A stretch of DNA of 64,000 bases from Meconema thalassinum. Taxonomy: Eukaryota; Arthropoda; Insecta; Orthoptera; Tettigoniidae. The stretch lies in NCBI GenBank assembly GCA_946902985.2, contig OX336388.2, positions 1,386,537,723 through 1,386,601,722 on the forward strand. Direction: 5' to 3'. Under the pieces are notes generated by a model. The model did not search any database. It was not told the DNA's origin and was given only the letters and a program-made list of their open reading frames with translations. This document shows positions 44,657-55,715 of this stretch, piece after piece. The translations under genes were made by a program, and so were the position numbers. Within the stretch, counting starts at the first letter, position 1, and every line of letters starts with the position of its first letter.

Positions 44657-45345
44657 TCTCTCTATATATAAAAATGAAAGTTTGTCTGTTTTTTCTGAAT
44701 TTCCTCGGAAATTTGCGATATTTGGGCGTTTGGGACTGTTTTATGACGGATGCGTGCAAAAATAATTTTTTTGTCTGTCTATCTGTATGTCTGTTTGTCT
44801 GTGGACAATTTTGTGTCCTTATAACTCGAGAACGGCTGGATGGAGCAATGTAAAATTTGATACAGATATCCATCAGAGGCACGACACTAATCATTGATGT
44901 AACTTTTCTCCATACCTCTCATAAAAGGGTGCCTACGCCCTTAAAATACATGCTGAAATAGGCGTAGAATGGTGAGACAAAGCTCTTTTCAGCCCCTTAA
45001 TGTGAGAAACGAAACCACATTTTTAGGCACTAAAACCAACAGTTTTTGAGATATTCCCAGAAAACTAATTTCATTTAAACAACTATTGAAAGAATGCAAG
45101 CCGGTAACCATGGTGACAGAATCTCACAAGTCTATCTATTTCTGTGAGATGCAATGCAATTCCATCTATTACAATTCTGTGAAGTTTTCAAACGGCTATA
45201 AGGTTACCACGGAACCAAATTTAGCTGTAAAATTCATCAATACGTTTAGTGCGTTTAAGGGGGTCAAGGGGTACCCTAGATTTATTTCACGCAATTTCCA
45301 CGTGTGACATGTCGTAAAGAAGTATATATCCAGCAACATTATTTT
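44657..45345 (+). mobile_element. Helitron-like element, 5' end
   Basis: Starts after A with TCTCTCTATATATAAAAATG, a typical 5' TC terminus. Continues with 'tataactcgagaacggctgg', 'aaggtta' and 'gggggtcaaggggtac'. It stops near 45345 without the 3' hairpin, so it is truncated. Confidence 0.6.
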
Positions 45346-45702
45346 CAAACATTCCTGAATTCAAATAGTATTTTTGCGCCTTTTAGGAATAAGGTCATTG
45401 GAGACAAGAAAACCTGAATTTCCATGCACCACAAGCCATTATAATTTATTAAAGGGGTCTTCCAGTGGATGGTGACTTGACACAACAGTGAGGGTCAGTC
45501 TTTATGTAAGGTGTATTGCATTTCGTCTACGGGGTTTTTAATTTTATTTTCACGTCAGGAAGAACACGTTAGGTGAATTTAGTTTGAGCACATTCTAACG
45601 TATCATTTCTTTGTCGACAAACGGGTTCAACGTAAGGATGATTTTGTGTGATACTGTGTGGTTGATATATCCATATATGGACATCTGGGTGATATGTTGT
45701 AG

Positions 45703-46212
45703 GTTGGTTGCTTGGTTCCTCAGTTTAGGGGGTGGAACAATGCAGTCATGTAGCCTCGGGTACATTGTGTGTGTGGAATCTGTCTGCTAACCGGTGTTAA
45801 TTGTGATGGCTGTATTAGTGTGGGTTATTTGTATTTCAAGTAAGGACTGCAGACGATCAGTTTCAAGCAGCTCTTACTTTTGCTACCAAATGCTACCGTC
45901 AACGACACCTAGCTGTGCGCTTCGCTACTAGATGCCCCCGCAACCGGCACCTGGCGGAAAATGTTGGATCTAATAGAGCGTTAATCAAATCTAACCTACA
46001 AATTTAGCTTCACTCAATTGTAGTTAGTGGAAGTTTCTTTCACATGCCATACTTCTATGACATGAGCCCGCCGGCTTTACTTCCCCTCCGAAGGAAGGCA
46101 TACTGAGCGATTTTCAACGCTCTTAAATAATTCGATGACTTCGGCCGGGTTTGAACCCGCGATCGTGGGCAAAGAAGATCAGCATTCTACCAACTACGCA
46201 GCCGAGGCCGCT
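45703..46212 (-). mobile_element. Composite tRNA-derived SINE, family E, perfect TSD
   Basis: 510 bp with TSD GTGATATGTTGTAG (45689-45702 and 46213-46226). Minus-strand head GGCCTCGGCTGCGTAGTTGG with B box GCGGGTTCAAACCCGG. Body and 3' module as in 18405-18914. Confidence 0.93.
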
Positions 46213-46235
46213 GTGATATGTTGTAGTCAATGGAT

Positions 46236-46680
46236 TTGTCTGTCTGCCTTTCTGTGTATCTTTATGTACGCCTATAACTCGTGCTTGGAAGTTTGAAGCA
46301 TCGTAAAATTAGGTATGGAACCCATGAGAGTCAATAAACCAATCATTTATAAACTCTCCACCGTACTTCTCATAGAAGGTTGCGTATAGGAAAAAACTTT
46401 TCAAAATACATGCTAAAATATGCGAAATATAAAAATTCTTCTAGGAGGACGACCTAAGCATATGTTGCGCTTCTCAATGTGAGACCCAAAATTCGGGAGT
46501 CTATGAAGTGTCTCCGAAAACCATTTTAAGGCCCTTAAATTAACAATGTCTCTGATGTTCCCAGAAAACTAACTTTGCTCTGATAAACGAATGAAGGAAT
46601 GACAAGCCCCTAACCATTGCAACAGTAGCTCAAATGATAAAGTCTGGTTATTAACACCGAAGACCGTTCGAAGAGTGGGT
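46236..46680 (+). mobile_element. Helitron-like internal fragment
   Basis: Matches both other copies: 'cctataactcgtgc', 'atgtctctgatgttcccaga', 'gaatgacaagcccctaacca'. Neither terminus is present. Confidence 0.55.
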
Positions 46681-46799
46681 ACTTCTGCTAGGAAGATATA
46701 TAACACAAAATAATACACTTTTATGTAATATAAATACTTGTTTTCATGCCTAATGTAATTGGACGCAGTTTGTGTTGACCGACTGGAAAGCTTTCTATA

Positions 46800-46862
46800 A
46801 TAGTTATAGTTAGTTATTGTTGTTTTAAGGGGCGGAACTACGAGGTCATCTGCCCCTTTTCT
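46800..46862 (-). mobile_element. Mini-retroposon (relative of 47985 insert)
   Basis: Same 46-bp core ('ttgttttaaggggcggaact', 'acgaggtca.ctgcccct') with a short AGTT-type tail. TSD not clear. Confidence 0.65.
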
Positions 46863-47736
46863 ATAGTAAATGTTTCATTTAATACAGGATAAAGTTCATT
46901 CAATGTGAACATTGTAAATATCACAACTACACTGCAGATTGAGAGATGACGTAGTGTCTCACAGTGGGAACAATTAGTTCAATGAGAGAGAAATTAATGA
47001 CTCAATAATTTGATCAGATAACTATTGTCATAGTTTTTGTCAGTGTCCTTACAATTGCGATATGCATGATATTGCAGATCAGCTCCTTCAGTGTAGTGCA
47101 TCCTGGGTCAAGCCTCTGCAGGTCGTTCTCCATAGTGTGGGAGCACGTACGGGCTCTCAAGTATATCGACTAGTGGGGACAAGTGTCCATTGACACCTTG
47201 AGTGTTGGAGACTGCATCTCAGACGTGTGGAATTGACGATTTAATATCACCTCAGCAAAACTTCAGTAATATAGTGATCAGTAGGGCTAGGATTCTGATG
47301 ATTTTGCATTATTTTTTTGGTAAGACTGACAAGTTGCTGAAATATATATATGTTTCATGAAAGAATGAGTTCAATGAAGTCTATTTGTTAGGTCATTTTT
47401 TTGCATTTTTGCCATTTTTGAGGGATAGGGCATTTTGGGGGGAAACTTTAGGTAATTTTGGTCATTTTTATACTATTTTAAAGAAAGAAGGATAATTTTT
47501 TTATGTTTAGCTATTCTAATTCTGTATTTTACTAAATTTCCGTGTTGAATAATTTGTTTGATTTCATACAAGCATAACATATATTTCCCCAAAAGTATGC
47601 GTGTAATGGACACGTCCATACAAAGAAGTACATTTGCCTCTCGCGTGGGTAGAAGGCTACAGCTAGCAACGAGTCATTGAGTTCGTGGTATTTTTTCAAG
47701 CCGGAAGTGCTGTTCTCTTAGACGCGAAGTTACGAT

Positions 47737-49034
47737 ATGCCTAAAGTGAAACAAAGTGTGTCAGTTAAACTAAAACAATTTGTTTCGCAGTATGGAGAAA
47801 GGGTCTTCACCACTGACAATACTTTACTGCAAACGTTGTGACGTGAGAGTGGTCGCTGTAAAAAGGTTTACGGTGGAACAACATGTATCGCCTGAGAAAC
47901 ACAAACGTGGTCTGCAACGACTTCAGGATGAAGGAACATTACTACAGAAGCTTCTTGTAGAAACCCATTCATCCTTTTCACCATTAGTTAGTTAGTTAGT
48001 TAGTTAGTTATTGTTGTTTTAAGGGGCGGAACTACGAGGTCACCTGCCCCTCTTTTCACTATTCTTTGAAGAACTGTGTAGAGTGTTTCTTTGTGCCGAT
48101 ATCCCATTGAGTAAGTAAAACAACCCTAAACTGCACAATTTCTTAGAGAAGCACACGGGCAAATCCATACCGGATTCTTCTACGCTAAGGAAAATCTATG
48201 TTAGACGATGCAATTAAACAAACTTTGGAAGAAATCAGGAAAAGAGTTGGAAATTAAAAAAATATGTGTATCGATGGACGAGACGACAGACTCTTCAGGA
48301 CGATATTTAGCAAACGTTCTGGTAGGAACACTGGACGAGGATGTTCCTGGGGAACACTTTCTACTCTATTGTGAGCATTTACAAAAAGTGAACTACTCAA
48401 CAATCAGCAAAGTTCTTGATAAATCGTTGGCATTGCTGTCGCCTGATGGCATTCGGCAGGACAATGTGTTGCTCTTAGTAACGGATGCAGCCCCTACATG
48501 GTCAAGGCTGCTAATTCGCTTCGTGCTCTCTACTCTAAAATGGTGCATTTAACTTGTTTGGCCCACGCGTTACACCGAGTCGCGGAGGAGGTTCGCGGTC
48601 ATTTTCCAGAAGTTGACCAATTGATAGGATGTGTGAAAAAGGTATTCTTGAAGGCACCCTCTCGAGTTTCAACTTTCAAGTTAGAAGCTCCAGACATTCC
48701 ACTTCCTCCTCCCGTTTTGACAAGATGGTGAACCTGGATTGAAGCCTGCACATATTTTAGCGAGAACTTAAAAGTGGTGAAACAAATCGTGGATTTATTT
48801 GACAGCACTGAAGCCGCATCAATCAAAGCAGCGCGAAAACGTTTGGCAGATAGTGAAATCGCAGGGAAACTTGCTTACATAAAAGCAAATTTTGGATTTC
48901 TTCCTACTACCATAACCCCTCCGGAAAAGTCGGAAGTGCCGCTGTTTGCCAATATTAATAGCTTGAATTCATTTTGTTACCACACAAGACTAAAACAATA
49001 CAGAAATCATAGAAAATCAAAGGTCATTTTTTAA
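47737..49034 (+). pseudogene. hAT transposase, multiple lesions
   Basis: Starts MPKVKQSVSVKLKQFVSQYG (47737). A frameshift near 47820 leads into a BED-type zinc finger (YCKRCDVRV...EQHVSPEKH). A 67-bp insertion follows at 47985-48051. Then come SADIP-like and LRKIYV regions with stops, and the RNase H-like core: VSMDETTDSSGR (first Asp, 48208 frame), LLVTDAAPT (second Asp), a frameshift near 48495, [18 protein letters not shown], and a TGA at 48729 after LTRW. The frame goes on as TWIEACTYFSENL to 49034. The C-terminal dimerisation region of hAT proteins is missing, so the element is dead and was probably internally truncated. Confidence 0.85.
47985..48051 (-). mobile_element. 67-bp mini-retroposon inside hAT
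   Basis: Flanked by CTTTTCACCAT (47974-47984) and CTTTTCACTAT (48052-48062). Minus strand: hairpin AGGGGC...GCCCC, 'ttaaaacaacaa', then (TAAC)n tail. Confidence 0.8.
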
Positions 49035-49136
49035 AGAAATTAGGTCATTTTCTGCATATTTTAGGTCATAAATGCATTTTTTATTTTGCATTCTTGGCAC
49101 TTTTTAGGTCATCATAATCCTAGCCCTAGTGATCAT

Positions 49137-50119
49137 TCTTGACAGATGCGCTGGTCAGTAGTCCTATACACAGCGTCTTCTAAACTTTAAGTAATGTCAC
49201 TTCTTTGGTTTGTGATATTCAAAACCAACGCAACGTTAGAAAGTTATTGTAATGAGCAGTTGACATTGGCTACGACCTTAAACGCACCTTCACAACGTAT
49301 AATCGATAACTCACTGTAACTGGTTCACAAATTTGTCTCTTTGAAGTGTAGTTGAAAACCATTACAATTTCTCCTTAAGATGGATGATAAGATATTCTTA
49401 AGTGATAGTTGATAGTTTCTGGATTGCTATTTTGTATTTTATTGATAACTGTTTTCCCCAAATTCAGAGTAATGTTTTAATTATATCAGGTTTAAATATA
49501 GTACGTTAATTAGTAAGGGTAAATAGTAGCAGGTCTTGGATATATTCTTAAAGTTTCCAAGTATGTGAATCTAAAGGATAGTCCCCCAAATATTTCTAAG
49601 ATTTGAGGAAAAGGTATCCTAGATTTTTAACGAAAATTTGCCAAAACTTTGAAGGGGATTTAGCAGTCAATTGTGTTTTATTGTTGGGTTGAACACATAT
49701 TTTCTTCGTGTGCTGTCGTTTTGGATATATGTGTCTATCCTGTACAAGAAAGATGCCACTACCAACACAGCTATCTCAGCGTATCAAAGCATGGATCACT
49801 GTGGGGCCCGGGCCCCGAAAGCCCTTCAAATGAAGGATCAATAGCAAAGTACGAGTAGCACAGACGAATCTGTAAATATGTCGCTTTGGAATACCTTCTT
49901 CATATTGGTTTTTAGTATGTTAGATATCCTATAATAAAATATACCGTAATATCGTTATCAATAGTATTATTTTATTTACTGCTACCGTTACAGAACAATC
50001 GCTTCTCATAGAGAACATAGCAGTGAAAGCCATCAGAGCACCGATGTATGATATAAAATACAGATATACATATAATGTGCATCAGTATATTGCTACCAGC
50101 GTTCACTATATAGGAATAT
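49137..50119. other. No element recognised; GC palindrome
   Basis: AT-rich except for the perfect palindrome GGGGCCCGGGCCCC (49803-49816). A 61-codon frame crosses it with no recognised motif. Confidence 0.5.
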
Positions 50120-50133
50120 AGTAAAACACATCT

Positions 50134-50462
50134 GAAATGAAAATCCACAGCCTGCTTCCAGTCTCCGACCGTGTCAGGAATGGAATGAATGAAGCCCCCA
50201 TCTAGCGGCGAGGATATGAACTGTGCCGGCTGCCGAGACCTGACGCACTCCTCTGGGGCAATGATTAAATGAATGACAGATGAAATGAAATGATAGTGGA
50301 GAGTGTTGCTGGAATGAAATTTTGACAGGGAAAACCGGAGTACCCGGAGAAAAACCTGTCTGCCTCCGTTTTGTCCAGCACAGATCTCACATGGAGTGAC
50401 CGGGATTTGAACCACGGACCCAGCGGTGAGAGGCTGGCGTGCTGCCACCTAAGCCACGGAGG
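50134..50462 (-). mobile_element. tRNA-derived SINE, family A
   Basis: TSD AGTAAAACACATCT (50120-50133) versus AGTAAAGCACATCT (50463-50476). Full-length head and body. The 158-codon minus frame here is a SINE translation. Confidence 0.93.
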
Positions 50463-50514
50463 AGTAAAGCACATCTTATAGTTTTAAATACATTGCCCCC
50501 CTCACAAACCAATG

Positions 50515-51195
50515 GGAATGATATAACAGCGTAGTCTTTCACGGCCGGCGCCTATAGCTATGCACAATTTGTCCGAGCTTGTAGACCGTGGTCCACTGCT
50601 GACCAATGGAGGGAGCGATCCCTTGATAATACCGAACGCAGTCATCGGTAAAACGTCGGAAGAAAATATCTTGTCTGGACCACATCCTAGAAGTTCGGAC
50701 AACTTATACATAGTCAATAGCAATGATTCATGCTATTTATTTCTAATGTTCTTACAAGGGAACTTCGCGAGACTCAAGGCTCCTGTCTCGATGAAATTCT
50801 GCATGGTTGTTGGTCAGGTTGTATGGAAAACATCTGTGTAGGTATTTCATTCCCTAAGTAATGTAGCCCATCCCTAGAGAGGGTGAACTTGTACGAGTCT
50901 AGCTTGGAACGGTGCATTTAGTTATCATATCCCCTCCAACCGATCGCACTGGTTAACCACTCCTCAAATGGTGAGAGGGCCTATGGTAGGTGCTGGAAGA
51001 GATATATGCAGCAGTGTTATTGGCTGGAGAGCTCGTACACCCACCTGTGTTGCTCAAAGTCTCGCGTTCACTCAAGGATAGCCCAAATGGATTTAGAGAT
51101 GATTGCCGATGTTTCCATGTGACCTGGCCAACATCCATGCAATGTTTCATCGAGTTCTGGAAATTAACGATCGTGATATTCCCTTGTTAGGTGAA
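50515..51195. repeat. Penelope-like inverted structure (tentative)
   Basis: 'cgtagtctttcacggccgg' (50530) matches the phrase before the inverted repeat at 3074. Segments 50750-50838 and 51105-51192 are reverse complements ('ggttgttggtcaggttgtat' against 'acctggccaacatcc'). At 50610-50665 lies a degenerate hammerhead-like layout: TTGATAA, stem TACCGA/TCGGTA, AAAACGTC. No RT found. Confidence 0.45.
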
Positions 51196-51940
51196 TGAAA
51201 ATTATGATTGACGTGTAAAGTTTGCAGTGATGTACGGAATAGATCCTAAGGTTTTTGAAGCCACTTTATGTACAACTCTCAACATGTGTGACATATTATT
51301 CCGTGATAAGTGCACAGTTTTAGTTCAAGAATAACATGATTTTATGAACAGGTTTCACGAGAAAGATTTTACAGTCAAACAATGCAAGGTGTGCCAGTAT
51401 ACTGTATGACGAAATTACCAAGAGATATTCTATTAAATCTCAGTATGGCTTGAGGTTCTTGGAGAGAACATTTCACCAGATGGAGCGCATATTCCAGCAG
51501 AGTAAAGCGATTAACCTGAACAAGGAGGCCGCCCTTCTACTTGTAAATTTCACAAAGAACTAGGCAACTTTAACATCCTCTTCCGCACCCGTCTTCCCTT
51601 ATTTGGTAGTAAATATTTTATGAAGTCTATCTTCAAGAATGCTTCGAGATACAGATACTTAAAGCTCTTTCCACGTTTCCTGTTACTTCCAGATTGGAGT
51701 AGCATTAACGTTCTGTCAATCCCGTTGTCTCGCTTCGCTTCCACGCTGATATTCACTGAACAAGAATACGCTTTCTCCTCGGATCTCTGGGATGAAATGG
51801 AGATGGGATATTTGAGAAACGTCTGTCAATATGGGCGACAAAAATGTAAAACGTTCCAAATGAGACATCAATTCTAGTTGTTGTTTCTGTTATTAATGTT
51901 GTTAGGCTGCCAATCTTATATAATATCATTGAACTTCGAG
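51196..51940. other. Nothing recognised
   Basis: Overlapping short frames on both strands (51550-51877) without recognised motifs. Confidence 0.45.
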
Positions 51941-51976
51941 TTGATGAAGGTTATAAAGTTAACCCAAACTAGTACT
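51941..51976 (+). ncRNA. Degenerate hammerhead-like motif
   Basis: TTGATGA, extra A, stem GGTTA/TAACC, CAAAC (for GAAAC), TA, GTAC. Same layout as 42895 with two core changes. Confidence 0.35.
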
Positions 51977-52012
51977 ATTTAATTTAATATAGGCTAATTT
52001 GAACAACCGGCC

Positions 52013-52390
52013 ACGGTGGCCGAGATCACGAACGCGCTACCTCATGCCTCACTGGTATTGATAGAGCGTGGGGTTCGAATTCCACCTCGGTCGCCCTGAA
52101 AATGATTTTCCCTGGTTTCCCATTTTTACCACCAGCCAAATGCCGGGATGGTTTCTTTCAACAGGTCCACAGTCGGCTTCCTTCCTTCCTTGCTTCCTTC
52201 CTTACTTCCTTCCTTCCTTCTTTCGTTAATTAGACCCAAATTAGCGGTCGCTTGGACGATCGGCCTATCACCATACCCAGTTGTATGACAAAGTGTGTTC
52301 AACCCCAAGATTGCCCTTGCGGCGCTAGAATGATCTCTCGTAGAGACTGTGGGTGAAGCCAAGCTGGGAGGATAGGCGCTTAAAATAGTT
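52013..52390 (+). mobile_element. tRNA-derived SINE, family G
   Basis: Head (GGTGGCCGAGATCACGAACG; B box GGGTTCGAATTCC), central domain (gattttccctggtttccc, aaatgccgggatggtt), (TTCC)n stretch 52170-52215, 3' end 'ggcttcacc'-type reversed copy of 37845-38205 ending 'gaggataggcgctt'. Confidence 0.87.
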
Positions 52391-52649
52391 TGAATAAGCT
52401 CAGGTGGATTAAATCAACATTATGTTTCTTTTTTGGCAGTCTAATTTATCGTCACTACGGACATTTACTTTAGGATATGTCAAATTTCATATCTATGCAT
52501 TATTGTTGTTGTTGTTGCTACCTGGGATATATTATTTGGTTAGCAGTTTTATAGACTTGTGTATAATGTCACATGAAAATGACCATGTTAGCCGTGCTCC
52601 TATTGACGAAGTATAATAAGTTCTGAAGATTACAAACCTTCAGACAATA

Positions 52650-52700
52650 TTAATTTGTACCGGTTTCGGCCGCATTGTGCCTTCCTCAGCGCAAATAATA
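52650..52700 (-). ncRNA. Hammerhead-like motif
   Basis: Minus strand: CTGAGGA (52689-52683), extra A, short stem GGC/GCC, GAAAC (52667-52663), CG, GTAC. TTTG upstream pairs with CAAA downstream as stem I after a 2-nt bulge. Core intact, stems weaker than at 22160. Confidence 0.45.
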
Positions 52701-53780
52701 ATGTGAATAGAAAATCAAGACTTACAGTACATGGAAAATTGTACCATAAAGAAGGTTGTTCTCAAAACTATTTCTAATAAATTAATCGTCTAAAAGATTA
52801 AAAAAAACACATACACTGAAATTTAAAAAACCAGATCTGTTACAAAAATATATTAAATTCGAAATAAATAAATCTTGATATAAAAGTCATGAGACGGAAA
52901 GTCAAAGGAACATTTGAGATGGCAAATAAATTTCCAGGAAGGAATTGCAATTAAGGCGTACACGAGAACGTCGTATATTTTAGTACATTAGATCCATTTA
53001 TGATATTGCAGCTGATGATTTACACGTGCTGGGGGTGATATTCATCGTAAAAACAGGAGTAGCAGTAATTTTCTCAGCATCTCGCATTTTTAGAATCACA
53101 TGGTTACTTTAAAGTTGCTATAAAAAACATTCGTGGCTCATGCGTGCCTTGCCCGACCCGCGCCAGAAATGCTATTTTATTACTAAACATTTGCCCTTCT
53201 GTAACTACCACTTCCGTTACTTTCACTTCTGGCCAAGCCCTACATTTAACATGCATTTTGATGAAATCAGTGAATACAAGTAGGCGTGGTCCCCTTGTAA
53301 GTAGGAATCCAAATTATGTTTGGGGAATGAGACTTGGTGGCTGTGGACGGATAAACAAGGACAGCAGGCTCAAAGCGTCTTGAAGCTCGAGCTGGCCTTG
53401 TTAGAGAGCTAGTCCCTCCCCAGGCAGCAAGAATTCTGGGATAATAGAACATTAGGACCAGCATCATCCGGCTAATTTCCAGCTGCTATTGTGCTATTGT
53501 ACTTGCTGCCTTCTTCCCGCCCCTAAGTTAGCTTGACGTCCGTTGTGTGTTGAAGTAAACATCGGTTCCTTGCGGGCAGTGTCCATTTAATAACAATAAT
53601 AATAAGAAGAAGAAGAATATTTAAAAATCATAGTTTTCATCAGAAGACTGAAATTTTATGGTCACCTATACTGCATTTATGACAATAAGCTTATCAAGAA
53701 AATTTCAAACCTATATGAGGTGGTAAAACAAGTATGTGCAGTATATACCCTAACCTGAAAGAAATATTACTAGCATGGCA
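52701..53780. other. Nothing recognised
   Basis: 53100-53560 is more GC-balanced with a 79-codon frame of unknown nature. A GAA/AAT run lies at 53588-53620. Confidence 0.45.
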
Positions 53781-54244
53781 GTTGGTTGTTGGTTCCTTAG
53801 TTTAGGCGCTGCGACAACGTGGCCATGTAGCCCCGTGTACTTTGGGTGTGTGTAGAATCTGTCTGATAACCGGTGTTAATTGTGATGACTCTATTAGTGT
53901 GTGTTATCTGTTTTTAATTCAAGTAAGGACTGCAGACGATAACTTCAAGTATTTCCTACTTTCGCTAGCAAATGCTACCGTTCACGACACCTTGCTTGCG
54001 GACCTTGGTTACTAGATGGCATCGCAGTCAGCACCTGGCGGCGAACGTTGGAACTAATAGATCGTTATCAATTTCATGCCAAAAATCTATGAAATGGGAC
54101 CTCATGATTTACTTCCCCTCCGAAGGAAGGCATACTGAGGGATTTTAACGCTCTAAAAAAATCCGGCGACTTTGGCCGGGTTTTCACCTGCGACCTTGAG
54201 CATAGAAGCTCAGTATGCTACCAACTACGCCACCGAAACCGCCT
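53781..54244 (-). mobile_element. tRNA-derived SINE, family E
   Basis: As 18405-18914 with a ~45-bp internal deletion. No TSD found. Confidence 0.88.
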
Positions 54245-54420
54245 TAAAAGAATAGGGGGTAGCCCACTTACATAAAAGCGTGTTATTTTGTGATAAATAT
54301 CTTATGTAACATTTCTTGTTTTCCCGCCTAATGTAATTGGGCACAATTTGTGTTGATCGACTGGAAAGCTTTCTTTAATAGAACTAGGCAACACTGAAAA
54401 ATGGCTTCTAATAGCCTACT

Positions 54421-54823
54421 TCAATGGTGGCGTAGTCGGTAGCATACTGAGCTTCTATGCCCAAGATCGCGGGTTCAAACCCGGCCGAAGTCAACGGATT
54501 TTTAAGAGCGTTAAAATCCTATAGTGTGCCTTCTTTTGGAGGGGAAGTAAAGCTGGCGGTCCCATGTCAGAGATTTATGGCATGTAAAAGAACCTTCCAC
54601 CAATTAAACTTGTGTGAAGCTAAATTTGCAGGTTAGATTTCGCTGAAACGCTCTATCAAAGTTCCAACGTTCACTACTAGGTGTCAGTGACATGCGAAAG
54701 ATGGAACTACATGAAATTGAACGGAACTTATAGCCCACCCCATTGGTGTCCACATTGAAGCAGCTACAGCCTCTGGCGAGCCAAACATGTGCTCGGACAC
54801 ACCCGGCACTAAAAGTCATACGC

Positions 54824-54861
<38 letters not shown>
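54421..54861 (+). mobile_element. tRNA-derived SINE, family E head with other 3' half
   Basis: Head GGTGGCGTAGTCGGTAGCAT, B box GCGGGTTCAAACCCGG. The first ~220 bp match family E, then a different 3' half ('gttagatttcgctgaaacgc', 'acacccggcactaaaagtca') ends in (AAAT)n. Confidence 0.85.
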
Positions 54862-54863
<2 letters not shown>

Positions 54864-55041
54864 GGTAGAAATAACACAAGACGTACAAGACATTAGTATC
54901 AACGAAGAAATCCTTCACAGTGGACCAAAATTTTTAACCCTAATAAACAGACACAAATATGCCGATAAACCTACCAGGAAGAATACAGGATGGACAGACG
55001 AATGTAAAATAGCGCACAGTGAACGGATGAAGAGATATTAA
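54862..55041 (+). other. 59-codon open frame, possible LINE piece
   Basis: ATG at 54862 reads MVEITQDVQDISINEEIL, then KYADKPTRKNTGWTDECK. The polar, coherent composition suggests a fragment of a larger retroelement protein, but I cannot name it. Starts within the SINE tail. Confidence 0.25.
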
Positions 55042-55434
55042 AATGTATTTATAGGTACTGTAATTGATATTGGAAAGAATAGAATAAACATTGCGCTAAA
55101 GAAGTTCTAACGCGCTCCCTAGTTGGGCATAACGAATAAAATAATCAAAATAGAAGAAGACTTACATAAAAGAAACATCAATGAAGAAATCATATAGAAC
55201 ATTAGCAAATAAACACACATTTTCAGAGAAATCCAACATGTAAACTGACAAGGGAAGGCCTGAGAAACGCGGGAAACAACAGAGTGATTGATGAAGAGAT
55301 TTTGGAAGAACAGGAAGACGAAAGTCAAGTCATCAAGCCAATTGACAAGTTCCCACGCGCTCTTTGAATAGGAAAAATTAAAATTAACAATAATAATAAA
55401 ATAATTCTAATACCAACCCGAACCCCGTGGCACC
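55042..55434. other. Possible continuation of retroelement remnant
   Basis: Stops in all frames and AAT runs. No clear motif. Confidence 0.3.
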
Positions 55435-55591
55435 ACAACTCATGAAGGGCCTAGGCCTACCAACCTCACGAAGCTGAGTTCACCTAGTTCCAGCCCTCAC
55501 GTCAGTTTCCAAAATCCCTGACGTAGCTGAGAATCAAACCCGGTGCCTCCGGGTGAGAGGCAAGCGTGCTACCCCAACACAATGGGCTGAC

Positions 55592-55625
<34 letters not shown>

Positions 55626-55626
55626 T
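55435..55626 (-). mobile_element. SINE head fragment and (AAT)n
   Basis: Minus strand from 55590: GGGGTAGCACGCTTGCCTCTC and B box CGGGTTTGATTCTC, tRNA-like. An (AAT)n tract lies at 55591-55626. Confidence 0.6.
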
Positions 55627-55627
55627 A

Positions 55628-55715
55628 TTTTCTTTTACGAGGGACTGTGGAAAATAATAGAACAGCTAGATACAGAACTGGGTGATTATCAAGGAGGTTT
55701 TAGGAAGGAACGGTC
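55628..55715 (+). pseudogene. Upstream part of LINE RT gene, split by RTE
   Basis: Reads LDTELGDYQGGFRKERS, the conserved RT block preceding the catalytic motif A. The continuation (FVEQIMNLKS...) is at 58966 on the other side of the inserted RTE. Confidence 0.75.

Larger units (their letters stand above)
47282..49128 (+). mobile_element. hAT transposon, decayed
   Basis: TIRs TAGGGCTAGGATTCTGATGA and (reverse complement) TAGGGCTAGGATTATGATGA lie at the two ends. 8-bp TSDs GTGATCAG (47274-47281) and GTGATCAT (49129-49136) differ at one base. Subterminal regions at both ends repeat 'taggtcatttt' and 'gcattttt' in direct orientation. A BED-finger and hAT catalytic pieces lie between. Confidence 0.92.
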
